Assembly: GCF_003992725.1 (NCBI RefSeq)
Contig: NZ_RZNF01000012.1
Coordinates: 248,001-312,000 of the forward strand
From: Rhodomicrobium lacus
GTDB taxonomy: Bacteria; Pseudomonadota; Alphaproteobacteria; Rhizobiales; Rhodomicrobiaceae
Reading direction: 5' to 3'
Length of the DNA stretch: 64,000 bases
Position numbers and translations under genes: made by a program. Shown in pieces: positions 15,416-25,388 of this stretch. The first letter of the stretch is position 1, and each line of letters opens with the position of its first letter. Below the pieces are notes generated by a model that was not told the DNA's origin, made no database searches, and was given only the letters and a program-made list of their open reading frames with translations.

Positions 15416-17008
15416 ATGACGGAGTCTTCTCCCGAAGTCCGGACGAACACGGCACAAAAGCAATCTAACGTTTCTGTAATTCTATCACGGCTCGGCAAGA
15501 AGAGTACGATCTACGTCTCGGCGGTGGCGCTCGCGCTCGGCGCGTTTGCCGGTGCCGCCTCGTTCGAGCCGAATCCCGCCCGCGCCTATTCGCAGGGCGA
15601 AAACGTTTCGCAGGGTGAGGGGTTACGGCAGAGGCTGCCGAGCTTCGCGCCGCTCGTGAAGCAGGTGAAACCCGCCGTCGTCTCGATCCGTGTGAAGGCC
15701 GACGCGGCGGCCAAGGCGGCGTTCGGCGATGATGAGGGCGGCCCCCGTGGCGGCAATCCTTACGAGGGCACGCCGTTCGAGCGCTTCTTCGGCCCCGGCG
15801 GCCCGCGCGGCGGCTTCGGTCCATGGGGCGGCGCGCCGGGCGGCAAGGGCGGCCCGCGTCAGCTCGTGACGGCGCAAGGCTCCGGCTTTTTCATCTCGCC
15901 CGACGGGTATCTCGTGACGAACAATCACGTCGCGCAGGACGCCGTCAGTCTCGAAGTCGTCATGGACGACGGCAAGACCTACACCGCGAAGGTGGTCGGC
16001 ACCGATCCGCGCACCGACATCGCGCTTCTCAAGGTGGATGGACGCACCGACTTTCCTTACGCGAAATTCTCGCACTCGGGCGCCGAAATCGGCGACTGGG
16101 TTCTTGCCATGGGTAACCCCTTCGGTCTCGGCGGCACGGTGACGGCGGGTATCGTCTCGGCGCGCGGCCGCGATATCGGCGAAGGCCCGTATGACGATTT
16201 CATCCAGATCGACGCATCCGTGAACAAGGGCAACTCCGGCGGTCCCACCTTCAACGAAAGCGGCGAGGTCATCGGCGTGAACACAGCGATCTACTCGCCG
16301 TCGGGCGGCTCGGTCGGCATCGCGTTCGCCATTCCCGCCCCGACCGTCGAGCGCGTGGTCGCGGCGCTGAAAGACAAGGGTCACGTCACGCGCGGCTGGC
16401 TCGGCGTGCAGATCCAGGGCCTGACGCCCGAACTCGCCGACAGCCTCGGCCTCAAGAACACCGCGGGCGCGCTGGTCGCCGCCCCGCAGAGCGGAAGCCC
16501 CGCCGAGAAGGCCGGGATCAAGACAGGCGACGTGATCACCGAGGTGGACGGCGCCGAAGTGAAGGACGGCCGCGACCTTGCGAAGAAGATCGCCGACCTT
16601 GCGCCGGGCACGAACGCCAAGCTGACCGTGATCCGGGGCGACGAAACGAAGACCGTCGATCTCAAGATCGGCCAGTTGCCCGACAAGCCGACGCAGCGCG
16701 CAAGCCTCTCGGATGACGGCAAGACAGGGCTCAACGATCTCGGCATCGCGGTCGCTCCGGCGGCGGATGTAAGCCCGACGGATCGACAAGGCCTCGCGGT
16801 CGTCGGCGTCGAACCGGGCGGCAAGGCGGCGGAGGCCGGTCTCGCAGAAGGCGACATCATCCTGCGCGTCGGCGATCAGCTGGTGAACCGTCCCGGCGAT
16901 CTGAAGCGTGCGCTCTCCGACGCCTCGAAGTCGGGCAAGAAGAACGCCCTCGCGCTCGTGAAGCGGAACGGCGACCAGCGGTTCGTCGCGCTGCCTGCCG
17001 TGAGCTGA
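15416..17008 (+). CDS. Periplasmic DegP/HtrA-type serine protease with two PDZ domains
   Basis: The 530-residue Do-family protease begins with a cytoplasmic tail and signal anchor (about 30-58, SAVALALGAFAGAASFEP). The trypsin-like domain has the triad His171 (TNNHVAQ), Asp201 (DPRTDIALL) and Ser274 (NKGNSGGP). Two PDZ domains follow (about 345-430 and 455-525), the second containing VVGVEPGGKAAEAGL. A Gly/Pro-rich loop (about 108-148) sits where the LA loop is expected. The enzyme degrades or refolds misfolded envelope proteins. CGGAGG at 15405-15410 supports the ATG at 15416. In rhizobia such genes often lie near cycHJKL or regulators; here the gene stands between trxA and htpX, another stress protease. 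DegP, DegQ and MucD cannot be separated from sequence alone. Confidence 0.92.
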   Translation: MTESSPEVRTNTAQKQSNVSVILSRLGKKSTIYVSAVALALGAFAGAASFEPNPARAYSQGENVSQGEGLRQRLPSFAPLVKQVKPAVVSIRVKADAAAKAAFGDDEGGPRGGNPYEGTPFERFFGPGGPRGGFGPWGGAPGGKGGPRQLVTAQGSGFFISPDGYLVTNNHVAQDAVSLEVVMDDGKTYTAKVVGTDPRTDIALLKVDGRTDFPYAKFSHSGAEIGDWVLAMGNPFGLGGTVTAGIVSARGRDIGEGPYDDFIQIDASVNKGNSGGPTFNESGEVIGVNTAIYSPSGGSVGIAFAIPAPTVERVVAALKDKGHVTRGWLGVQIQGLTPELADSLGLKNTAGALVAAPQSGSPAEKAGIKTGDVITEVDGAEVKDGRDLAKKIADLAPGTNAKLTVIRGDETKTVDLKIGQLPDKPTQRASLSDDGKTGLNDLGIAVAPAADVSPTDRQGLAVVGVEPGGKAAEAGLAEGDIILRVGDQLVNRPGDLKRALSDASKSGKKNALALVKRNGDQRFVALPAVS

Positions 17009-17055
17009 ACCGCTTGCATCGGCCGGCACTCGAAGTGCCGCCTCATCTCGACATG

Positions 17056-17090
17056 ACGCCGGAACGGACGCTCCGCTCCGGCGTTTCCCG
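17056..17090 (+). terminator. Probable terminator of the DegP-type gene
   Basis: ACGCCGGA (17056-17063) pairs with TCCGGCGT (17077-17084) around a loop that itself contains CGGA/TCCG, followed by a short T-rich stretch. The 12-base 3' arm (GCTCCGGCGTTT) recurs in the terminator at 42.4 kb. Confidence 0.6.
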
Positions 17091-17287
17091 TTCGTAGGCT
17101 GACAGTTTTGCACCGTTCAGCGAGTGGGGAAAGGTCTTGCGGGAAAAGGCGGCAATACCGAAATACACTTGAGCCCGCGGGAAGCGGGCCCGGAACCAAC
17201 ACAAGCAATCCGTAAGAATCGGAACCGTATTTCGCGTGACGATCACGCAGAACGGCAAACCTGGACGACAAAAGGCAACGAAGCCCC

Positions 17288-18268
17288 ATGAATTTCTTCC
17301 GCACCATGCTTCTGCTCGCCGCGTTGACGGCGCTTTTCATGGCGATCGGCTTTCTCATCGGCGGCCAGACGGGCATGCTCATCGCGTTCCTGATCGCGGC
17401 GGGGATGAACCTGTTCGCCTATTGGAACTCGGACAAGATGGTGCTCGCCCAGCAGGGCGCCGAGGAGGTGGACGAGCGCACCGCGCCCGAGCTTTACTCC
17501 ATCGTGCGGCAGCTCGCGGCGAACGCGAGCCTGCCCATGCCGAAGGTTTACATCATCCACACCGAACAGCCCAATGCGTTCGCCACCGGGCGTAACCCGC
17601 AAAACGCGGCGGTCGCGGCATCGGCGGGCCTTCTGCGCATCATGAGCAAGGAGGAAGTGGCGGGCGTGCTTGCGCACGAACTGGCGCACATCAAGAACCG
17701 CGACACGCTCACGATGACGATTGCCGCCACCATCGCAGGCGCGATTTCAATGCTCGCGAATTTCGGCATGTTCTTCGGCGGCAACCGCGACAACAACGGC
17801 GGCGGCGGCATCATCAGCACGCTTCTCGCGGTGATCGTCGCGCCTCTGGCGGCCGGCATCATCCAGATGGCGATCAGCCGCTCGCGCGAATATGTGGCCG
17901 ACAAGGACGGCGGCGAGATCTGCCAGCGTCCGCTGTGGCTCGCGTCCGCGCTGCAGAAGATCGAGCAGGCGGCACACCAGATCCCGAACGAGCAGGCCGA
18001 GCGCAACCCCGCGACAGCGCAGCTTTACATCATCAATCCCCTGTCCGGCCAGGGCATGGACAACCTCTTCTCGACGCATCCGAACACGGCGAACCGTATC
18101 GCCGCGCTCGTCGAACAGGCGCGCCAAATGGGCCATACGCAGGAGCCGACGGCCGCGCACATGTCTCCCGTACCGGGCTTCGAGGATGGCGCGGGCGGAA
18201 GCGGCCCGTGGCAGCAACGCCCGCGCTCCAGCCGCCGCCCGTTTGAAGTCGGGCCGTGGAACCGTTGA
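17288..18268 (+). CDS. htpX: Membrane zinc metalloprotease HtpX
   Basis: The 326-residue product has two N-terminal transmembrane segments (about 5-45), then the zinc site HELAH (130-134) in [14 protein letters not shown]. Two further membrane segments follow (about 140-200), and [13 protein letters not shown] supplies the third ligand Glu. HtpX is an inner-membrane M48 protease that cleaves misfolded membrane proteins and works alongside FtsH. The C-terminal 40 residues are a low-complexity Pro/Ser/Arg tail ([15 protein letters not shown]) beyond the usual domain end. The 279-base gap before it contains a small GCCCGC/GCGGGC hairpin at 17173-17189 but no heat-shock element that I can see. 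Confidence 0.93.
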   Translation: MNFFRTMLLLAALTALFMAIGFLIGGQTGMLIAFLIAAGMNLFAYWNSDKMVLAQQGAEEVDERTAPELYSIVRQLAANASLPMPKVYIIHTEQPNAFATGRNPQNAAVAASAGLLRIMSKEEVAGVLAHELAHIKNRDTLTMTIAATIAGAISMLANFGMFFGGNRDNNGGGGIISTLLAVIVAPLAAGIIQMAISRSREYVADKDGGEICQRPLWLASALQKIEQAAHQIPNEQAERNPATAQLYIINPLSGQGMDNLFSTHPNTANRIAALVEQARQMGHTQEPTAAHMSPVPGFEDGAGGSGPWQQRPRSSRRPFEVGPWNR

Positions 18269-18365
18269 TTATTCGGCGTAAAAGCGTGCGAAAGCGGCGA
18301 TTCCTCGGGAATGTAGCGCGTCGCCGGTAGAGCGCCATTGTGCGACGCGCCGCTTTTGCTCATAA

Positions 18366-19775
18366 GTGCGGACCTTCAACGAAGCGAGCCATCCGCTTCG
18401 AGCCAACGCGAAAGGCCCGTTCGTGGCGCCGAAACCTTCTTCGAGACATGCTCCCGCCGATCAACCCGCGTCCGCAAGCGGCGCATCGTCCGGGCTGATG
18501 GCCCGCCGTCTCGCCGTCTACCTTCTCAAGTCGGTGCTGCACGACTACCAATCCTTCGACGAAGCCTTCGCCGGATCGTCCGCGCGCGACGCTTTCGCAG
18601 CCATGGAAGCGCGCGACCGCGCCTTCGCCCGCGCGATTGCCACCATCGCCTTGCGGCGCCTCGGCCAGATCGAGGACATGCTTTCGCGCTTCCTCGAAAA
18701 GCCGCTTTCCGCCGATGCCTTCGAGGCGCGCGCCATTCTCATCGCCGGCGCGACTCAGCTTGCGTTCATGGATGTGGCGCCGCATGCCGCCATCGGGCTG
18801 GCCGTCGAGCAGGCGAAGGCGTCGCGCTTCAGCCGCCATCTGGGCGGGCTCATCAATGCCGTTCTGCGCCGCGTGAGCGAGAACCGCGCCGCCATCCTTC
18901 GCGAGCAGGACGCCGCCCACCTCAACACGCCCGCGTGGCTCTGGCAGCGCTGGGTGTCTGCTTACGGCGAGGCTACGGCGCGCGAAATCGCAGGCGCACA
19001 TCTTGAAGAGCCGCCGCTCGACCTCAGCGTGAGGGGCGACGCGGGCCAGTGGGCGGCGAAGCTCAAGGGCGAGGCCCTGCCGTGGGGGACGGTGCGGCTG
19101 TCGCACAAAGGCCGGGTGGAGGAAATCGAAGGCTACGCCGAAGGCGCCTGGTGGGTACAGGACGCAGCCGCCGCGATCCCGGCGCTGCTACTGGGCGATA
19201 TCGCGGGCAAGCGCGTAGCCGATCTCTGCGCCGCGCCGGGCGGCAAGACCGCGCAGCTTGCAGCAGCGGGTGCGCAGGTGACGGCGGTCGACATTTCGGC
19301 GGCACGGCTCAGACGGCTCGGCGAAAATGCCGCGCGGCTCGGGCTTTCGGTCGAGGTCGTGAAGGCCAATGTCGGCGAGTGGCAGCCGAGAGACCGCTTC
19401 GACGCAATCCTGCTCGATGCGCCCTGCTCGGCGACGGGCACCATCCGCCGCAATCCCGACATCGCCTACCTCAAGACGGCTGAGGACATCGCCGCGCTCG
19501 CTCGCGTACAGAAGCGGCTTCTCGCGCACGCGCTGACGCTGCTTGCGCCGGGCGGCACGCTGGTTTTCGCCACCTGCTCGCTCGAACCGGAAGAAGGCGA
19601 GGCGCAGATCGCGGCGCTGTTGGCGGACCGCGCCGACGTGCGGCTGCTGCCCATCGATGCGGCGGCGTTCAATCTGCCGCCAGAGGCAGTCGCGCCGAAG
19701 GGCTGCCTTCGCACGCTGCCGTTTCATGCTGGCGGGATGGATGGGTTCTTCGCCGCGCGGCTGACGCGAAGCTAA
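18366..19775 (+). CDS. rsmB: 16S rRNA cytosine-C5 methyltransferase, RsmB-like
   Basis: The 469-residue protein starts with a NusB-like RNA-binding domain (about 45-180) followed by a SAM-dependent methyltransferase domain. Its SAM-binding loop is DLCAAPGGKTAQL, and the two cysteines of the m5C family are in DAPCSATG and FATCSLEPEEGE. RsmB methylates C967 of 16S rRNA in E. coli. The start is a GTG at 18366; an ATG at 18498 (MARRLAVYLL) lies directly before the NusB domain and cannot be excluded, since the intervening residues are low-complexity. Confidence 0.85.
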   Translation: MRTFNEASHPLRANAKGPFVAPKPSSRHAPADQPASASGASSGLMARRLAVYLLKSVLHDYQSFDEAFAGSSARDAFAAMEARDRAFARAIATIALRRLGQIEDMLSRFLEKPLSADAFEARAILIAGATQLAFMDVAPHAAIGLAVEQAKASRFSRHLGGLINAVLRRVSENRAAILREQDAAHLNTPAWLWQRWVSAYGEATAREIAGAHLEEPPLDLSVRGDAGQWAAKLKGEALPWGTVRLSHKGRVEEIEGYAEGAWWVQDAAAAIPALLLGDIAGKRVADLCAAPGGKTAQLAAAGAQVTAVDISAARLRRLGENAARLGLSVEVVKANVGEWQPRDRFDAILLDAPCSATGTIRRNPDIAYLKTAEDIAALARVQKRLLAHALTLLAPGGTLVFATCSLEPEEGEAQIAALLADRADVRLLPIDAAAFNLPPEAVAPKGCLRTLPFHAGGMDGFFAARLTRS

Positions 19776-19803
19776 ACGCGCATGATGGCGCGCCTGCCCC
19801 GCC

Positions 19804-20640
19804 CTACGCTTTTGCCAGCCGGTCGAATGCCTGGAGATTGCGAAGCAGCGCTTCAAGCTCGCGGAGCGGCACCATGTTCGGCCCGTCGGATGGCGCATGG
19901 TCGGGGTCTTGATGCGTTTCGATGAACACCGCCGCGACGCCCACCGCCACGGCCGCGCGCGCCAGCACCGGCACGAAACGCCGTTCGCCGCCCGTTGCCG
20001 TGCCCTGCCCGCCCGGCTGCTGCACCGAATGCGTGGCGTCGAACACCACGGGCGCGCCCGTCTCGGCGAGGATCGGCAGCGCGCGCATGTCCGACACAAG
20101 CGTGTTGTAGCCGAAGCTCGCGCCGCGCTCGGTCACGAGCACGTTCGGATTGCCCGCCGCGAGCACCTTCGCGACGACATTCTTCATGTCCCACGGCGCA
20201 AGAAACTGCCCCTTCTTCACCTTCACCGCGCGGCCCGTTTCTGCTGCGGCGATGAGCAGGTCCGTCTGACGGCACAGGAAGGCGGGGATCTGCAGCACGT
20301 CCACCGCTTCGGCCACGCGCGCGCATTGCGACGCTTCGTGCACATCCGTCACGATGGGCAGGCCGAGGCTCTCGCGGATCTCGGCGAAGATCGGCAGCGC
20401 CGCGTCGAGGCCGAGGCCGCGCTTGGCGTTGGCGCTCGTGCGATTCGCCTTGTCGAAGCTCGTCTTGAATACCAGGCCAATGCCCAGACGGCTGGCAATC
20501 TCCCTCAGTGCCGAGGCCATTTCCAGCGCGTGCGCCCGGCTTTCAAGCTGGCAAGGCCCCGCGAAAAGCGCGAGCGGCAGCGCGTTGCCGACGCGCACGC
20601 CGCGAATATCCACCACGCTGTTGGGCGATTGCAGGGTCAT
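19804..20640 (-). CDS. kdsA: 3-deoxy-D-manno-octulosonate 8-phosphate synthase
   Basis: KdsA condenses phosphoenolpyruvate with arabinose 5-phosphate to make KDO 8-phosphate for the lipopolysaccharide inner core. The 278-residue product shows [56 protein letters not shown] and the C-terminal [11 protein letters not shown] and [27 protein letters not shown] and a metal-binding Cys-like context are typical of the family. The start at 20640 (MTLQSPN) gives the normal length. It lies downstream of pyrG on the same strand, an order common in Hyphomicrobiales; the expected eno gene is absent. Confidence 0.95.
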   Translation of the reverse strand: MTLQSPNSVVDIRGVRVGNALPLALFAGPCQLESRAHALEMASALREIASRLGIGLVFKTSFDKANRTSANAKRGLGLDAALPIFAEIRESLGLPIVTDVHEASQCARVAEAVDVLQIPAFLCRQTDLLIAAAETGRAVKVKKGQFLAPWDMKNVVAKVLAAGNPNVLVTERGASFGYNTLVSDMRALPILAETGAPVVFDATHSVQQPGGQGTATGGERRFVPVLARAAVAVGVAAVFIETHQDPDHAPSDGPNMVPLRELEALLRNLQAFDRLAKA

Positions 20641-20774
20641 GAATGGGCCTCGGTTCGAGAACGATCCGTTATGGGCGCCGCCAACGGCGTCCCGCGGCGG
20701 CATTTGACGTGAAAGAACGGCACGCCACGGCGGCTATTCCGTGGCGATCGGACAAAGCGCGCGAGCCTCCCGCC

Positions 20775-22457
<1,683 letters not shown>

Positions 22458-22519
22458 TCAACTTCTAGCGTTGTCGGGTGAGGGGCGCCGCTGCGCCGCC
22501 TCGGTCTGCCTTGCGGCGG

Positions 22520-22870
22520 CTACTGAGCGGGTGCTGCCGGCTTCGGAATGCTGAGCTTGGGCAAAGCCGGCGCGCTTTCGGCCGGAGCCTGAGAAGGGGC
22601 GGTCGCGGGCGCTGTGGTGTTCGTGGGCGTGATCGCCGAGGTGGGCGTCTTGCGCTGGCCGATAATGCCGAGGGTGATCGACGTCAGAAAGAAGATCGCC
22701 GCAAGAATTGCCGTCGTGCGCGTCATGACGTTGGCCGCGCCGCGCCCGCTGACGAAACCGCCGCCGCCACCGCCCATGCCGAGCGCGCCGCCTTCCGACC
22801 GCTGAAGGAGGATAATCACGATCATCGTCACGGCGACGACGATATGAAGCACAAGAAGGACGTTTGCCAT
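22520..22870 (-). CDS. secG: Preprotein translocase subunit SecG
   Basis: The 116-residue protein has two transmembrane helices (about 3-22 and 50-70) linked by the SecG loop RSEGGALGMGGGGGGFVSGR. SecG assists the SecYEG channel during protein export. The C-terminal 40 residues are an Ala/Pro/Thr-rich cytoplasmic tail typical of alphaproteobacterial SecG. In related genomes tpiA lies immediately upstream; here an isochorismatase gene and a hypothetical gene separate them. Confidence 0.93.
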   Translation of the reverse strand: MANVLLVLHIVVAVTMIVIILLQRSEGGALGMGGGGGGFVSGRGAANVMTRTTAILAAIFFLTSITLGIIGQRKTPTSAITPTNTTAPATAPSQAPAESAPALPKLSIPKPAAPAQ

Positions 22871-23123
22871 TTCTCTCGACCGGTCGGGAATTTCGGAAAA
22901 GTTGCCCCATACATACCGGTTTCGGCGGCAAGATCAAGCGCGCGGGCTGATATTAGCCGGAGGTGGGCACCAATGCCCCCGTTGCCGAAGACATGGAACC
23001 GGTGTAAAAGCCGCCCATGATGACGATGTCCGCCGCACCAATGCCGGCTAAGTTTTATTGGCGCTTCCTCTAGGGAGCGGCAGGTCGTCATTCGTGACCA
23101 TTGCCGCCGTGTCCGGCGCGCGC

Positions 23124-23813
23124 ATGGTCTTTTCGTCCAGCCCTCACCTGTCACGGCGGTCCTTGAAGGGGATAGATGCGGTGATACAGGAAAACAGGGC
23201 GAGCTGGGCTCTTGAACCCGGCCGATGTGCGCTTCTCATTCACGATATGCAGCGGCATTACCTCGATGCGCTGCCGGATGCTGCGACGCGCGCCGACCTC
23301 GTCGGCAAGGTTGCGGGCCTGCGGGCTGCCTGCACGGAACTGGGCGTGCCCGTGTTCGCGTCCATTGTGCCAGAAGCGCATGGCATGCAGGAGCGAGGGC
23401 TCATGTCGGAGCTGTGGGGGCGGGGGCCGCGCGGCGAGGGCGCGAAGCTCGATCCGGCCCTTCTCGGCAATGATGCGCGCATCCGCTCCATCGCCAAACG
23501 CAGCTACAGCGCGTTCTACGGAACCGATCTCGAAGTGATGTTGCGCAGGCTTGGACGCGACAGCGTGATCATCGCGGGTCTCTACACGTCGATAGGGTGC
23601 TTCTCCACAGCACTCGAAGCCTTCGCGCGCGATATCCGCGCCTTCGTGGTGGCGGATGCGACTGCCGACATGAGCGCGGCCGATCACGCGGCAGGGCTGC
23701 GGAATGCGGCAAGGCTTTGCGCGCGCGTCCTCGATTCGGAGGATGTCCGTGCGGCTCTGTCGCCCCGTGGCCTTCGGCCGGAAGACCGTCGCGCCGCGAT
23801 CGATGTGTGCTGA
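23124..23813 (+). CDS. Isochorismatase (PhzD/EntB N-domain type)
   Basis: The 229-residue product has the cysteine-hydrolase fold with Asp41 (LLIHDMQRHYL), Lys125 (IAKRSYSAFYGTDL) and Cys159 (GLYTSIGCFSTALEAF). The ENRASWALEPGRCAL lead-in and SYSAFYGTDL stretch match the isochorismatases of phenazine and catecholate biosynthesis (PhzD and the EntB N-terminal domain) better than nicotinamidases. These enzymes hydrolyse the vinyl ether of isochorismate or its aminated relative. No carrier-protein domain follows, and no siderophore or phenazine gene is in the window, so the product is open. An upstream ATG at 23058 and a GTG near 23181 are alternative starts. The gene is on the opposite strand between secG and tpiA, suggesting an insertion. 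Confidence 0.75.
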   Translation: MVFSSSPHLSRRSLKGIDAVIQENRASWALEPGRCALLIHDMQRHYLDALPDAATRADLVGKVAGLRAACTELGVPVFASIVPEAHGMQERGLMSELWGRGPRGEGAKLDPALLGNDARIRSIAKRSYSAFYGTDLEVMLRRLGRDSVIIAGLYTSIGCFSTALEAFARDIRAFVVADATADMSAADHAAGLRNAARLCARVLDSEDVRAALSPRGLRPEDRRAAIDVC

Positions 23814-23836
23814 ATCGGTTCGGCGTCGGCGTTACG

Positions 23837-24409
23837 CTACTGGGCGCCGACAATACCGGCCTGCGCCGGGGCGGGCGGCTTGGGCTTCTGCGCGACGGGT
23901 TTCTGTGCCTGCGTCGTCGCGCCAGCCTTCGGCTTGGGTTTCGCGGGCTGATCGGCGCCAGCCGATGCCGGCGCGCTGTCCGGACCGGCCTGCGGTTTCG
24001 CGCCCTCCTCGTCCTCGTCTTCCAGGTTCTTGAGTTGCACGAGCGAACTCGGCGCCATGCAGCGGAACTTCATCTGCTCGTCGAGATCGATATACTGACG
24101 GACGAGATTGAGGTCGGACGCGGAGAGGTTCGCCACGGCCCAGTTCGGGCCGCGCTCCATGAGGCGGTCCACGTCGAGCGCCTTGAGCGCCTGAAGATCC
24201 TGCGTGAGCTTGGCGCACAACGCCTTGTCAGCCTGCGCGGCGTTCGCCCCGCCAGCCATCGCAAGGACGACCGCGAGAGCCGCCGCGCCAATCAACGCAC
24301 CTCTGCCCCCGTTTCCGGCAGGTTTCGCATCGCATGTCATCGCCAGCGCCTTTCCTGAAGCGATCAGGCCGTTGTCTCGCATCGAGCGTATCTTGTAGCG
24401 TCCTTGCAT
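23837..24409 (-). CDS. Exported hypothetical protein with Lys/Pro/Ala-rich tail
   Basis: Beginning at 24409, the 190-residue product has a hydrophobic signal-like segment (about 35-58, LIGAAALAVVLAMAGGANAA). A helical middle region contains LCAKLTQDLQALKALD and LSASDLNLVRQYIDLDEQMK, and a low-complexity tail follows from about residue 135 with repeated KPK and QKP units. Two cysteines (in ALCAKL and FRCMAP) could form a disulfide after export. I recognise no family. It begins 10 bases after the tpiA stop on the same strand and is probably co-transcribed with it. ATGs at 24382 and 24340 are alternative starts; the latter would begin directly before the signal segment. Confidence 0.65.
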   Translation of the reverse strand: MQGRYKIRSMRDNGLIASGKALAMTCDAKPAGNGGRGALIGAAALAVVLAMAGGANAAQADKALCAKLTQDLQALKALDVDRLMERGPNWAVANLSASDLNLVRQYIDLDEQMKFRCMAPSSLVQLKNLEDEDEEGAKPQAGPDSAPASAGADQPAKPKPKAGATTQAQKPVAQKPKPPAPAQAGIVGAQ

Positions 24410-24419
24410 AACGGAAAGA

Positions 24420-25211
24420 TCAACGCGTTGGAAGCGAGGCCCGCCTCTCCGAGGCGCGAGCCGCCGCAGTGACGATTTCAAGAAACGTCGCGGCCTTGAG
24501 GCTCGCTCCGCCGACCAGCACGCCATCCACCTCCGGGCTATCGAAAGTCGATGCGGCATTCGCGGGGCTTACCGAGCCGCCGTAAAGGACGCGCCAGCGC
24601 ATGCCGCTCGTCTCGCGGAACCGATCCTTGAGACAGCCGCGCACGACCTCGTGGACGGCCGTAATCTGTTCCGTCGTCGGCGAGACGCCCGAGCCGATGG
24701 CCCAGACCGGTTCGTAGGCGACGATGGTGGTCTCTGGCGTCGATTCGTCCGGAAGGCTGTCGGCGAGTTGGCGGCGGCAAACGCTCGCGGTCAGGCCACG
24801 GACGTGCTCACCGCGCGTCTCGCCGATGCAGACCACGATCTTGACGCCGGCGCGGAGCGCGGTCGCAGCCTTCGCGCGCACTTCGCGGCTGGTCTCGCCA
24901 TGTTCGCCGCGCCGCTCGCTATGACCGAGTATGACGGTGGTCGCGCCCGACTCCTTCAGCATCAGCGCCGAGAGATCGCCGGTAAACGGGCCTCTTTCAC
25001 CGACATGGCAATCCTGTGCGCCGATCTCGACTGACGACCCCTCGACGATCTGGGATGCGGCATGCAGAAGTGTCGCGGGTGGGAAGACGGTAACGTCGGG
25101 CGCGTTCTCAACGGATGCAATGCCATCGCGGATGGCCTGTATCTGTGCGAGGTCGGGCCGCAGGCCGTTCATCTTCCAATTGCCTGCGACATATAGCTTC
25201 GGTCCGGACAT
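24420..25211 (-). CDS. tpiA: Triosephosphate isomerase
   Basis: TpiA interconverts dihydroxyacetone phosphate and glyceraldehyde 3-phosphate. The 263-residue product shows NWKMN (Lys13), the electrophilic His in VILGHSERR, the catalytic Glu in AYEPVWAIGSG and the phosphate-gripping YGGSVSPANA and GVLVGGASL. The ATG at 25211 places Lys13 at its standard position. The gene is divergent from ppiD, with 177 bases between the two starts. Confidence 0.96.
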   Translation of the reverse strand: MSGPKLYVAGNWKMNGLRPDLAQIQAIRDGIASVENAPDVTVFPPATLLHAASQIVEGSSVEIGAQDCHVGERGPFTGDLSALMLKESGATTVILGHSERRGEHGETSREVRAKAATALRAGVKIVVCIGETRGEHVRGLTASVCRRQLADSLPDESTPETTIVAYEPVWAIGSGVSPTTEQITAVHEVVRGCLKDRFRETSGMRWRVLYGGSVSPANAASTFDSPEVDGVLVGGASLKAATFLEIVTAAARASERRASLPTR

Positions 25212-25388
25212 AGCGTTTCTCTCGGTGGAACGGGGCGCGCGGAGGAATTTGTTGAAGCGGGCCGACCTCGCGAATCTTGATATTGCGCGCACGTTTTTAT
25301 TCTCTAAATTACGGCCAACGCGAAACGTGCAAGAAATGCGCGCCCGAATCAAGCCTGCTCTGGCTTGAGCATTCAAGGACTTCAGCTG

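Noticed and set aside
22871-23123. Possible tRNA or small RNA between secG and the isochorismatase
   Set aside because: No cloverleaf, T-loop motif or terminator was found.
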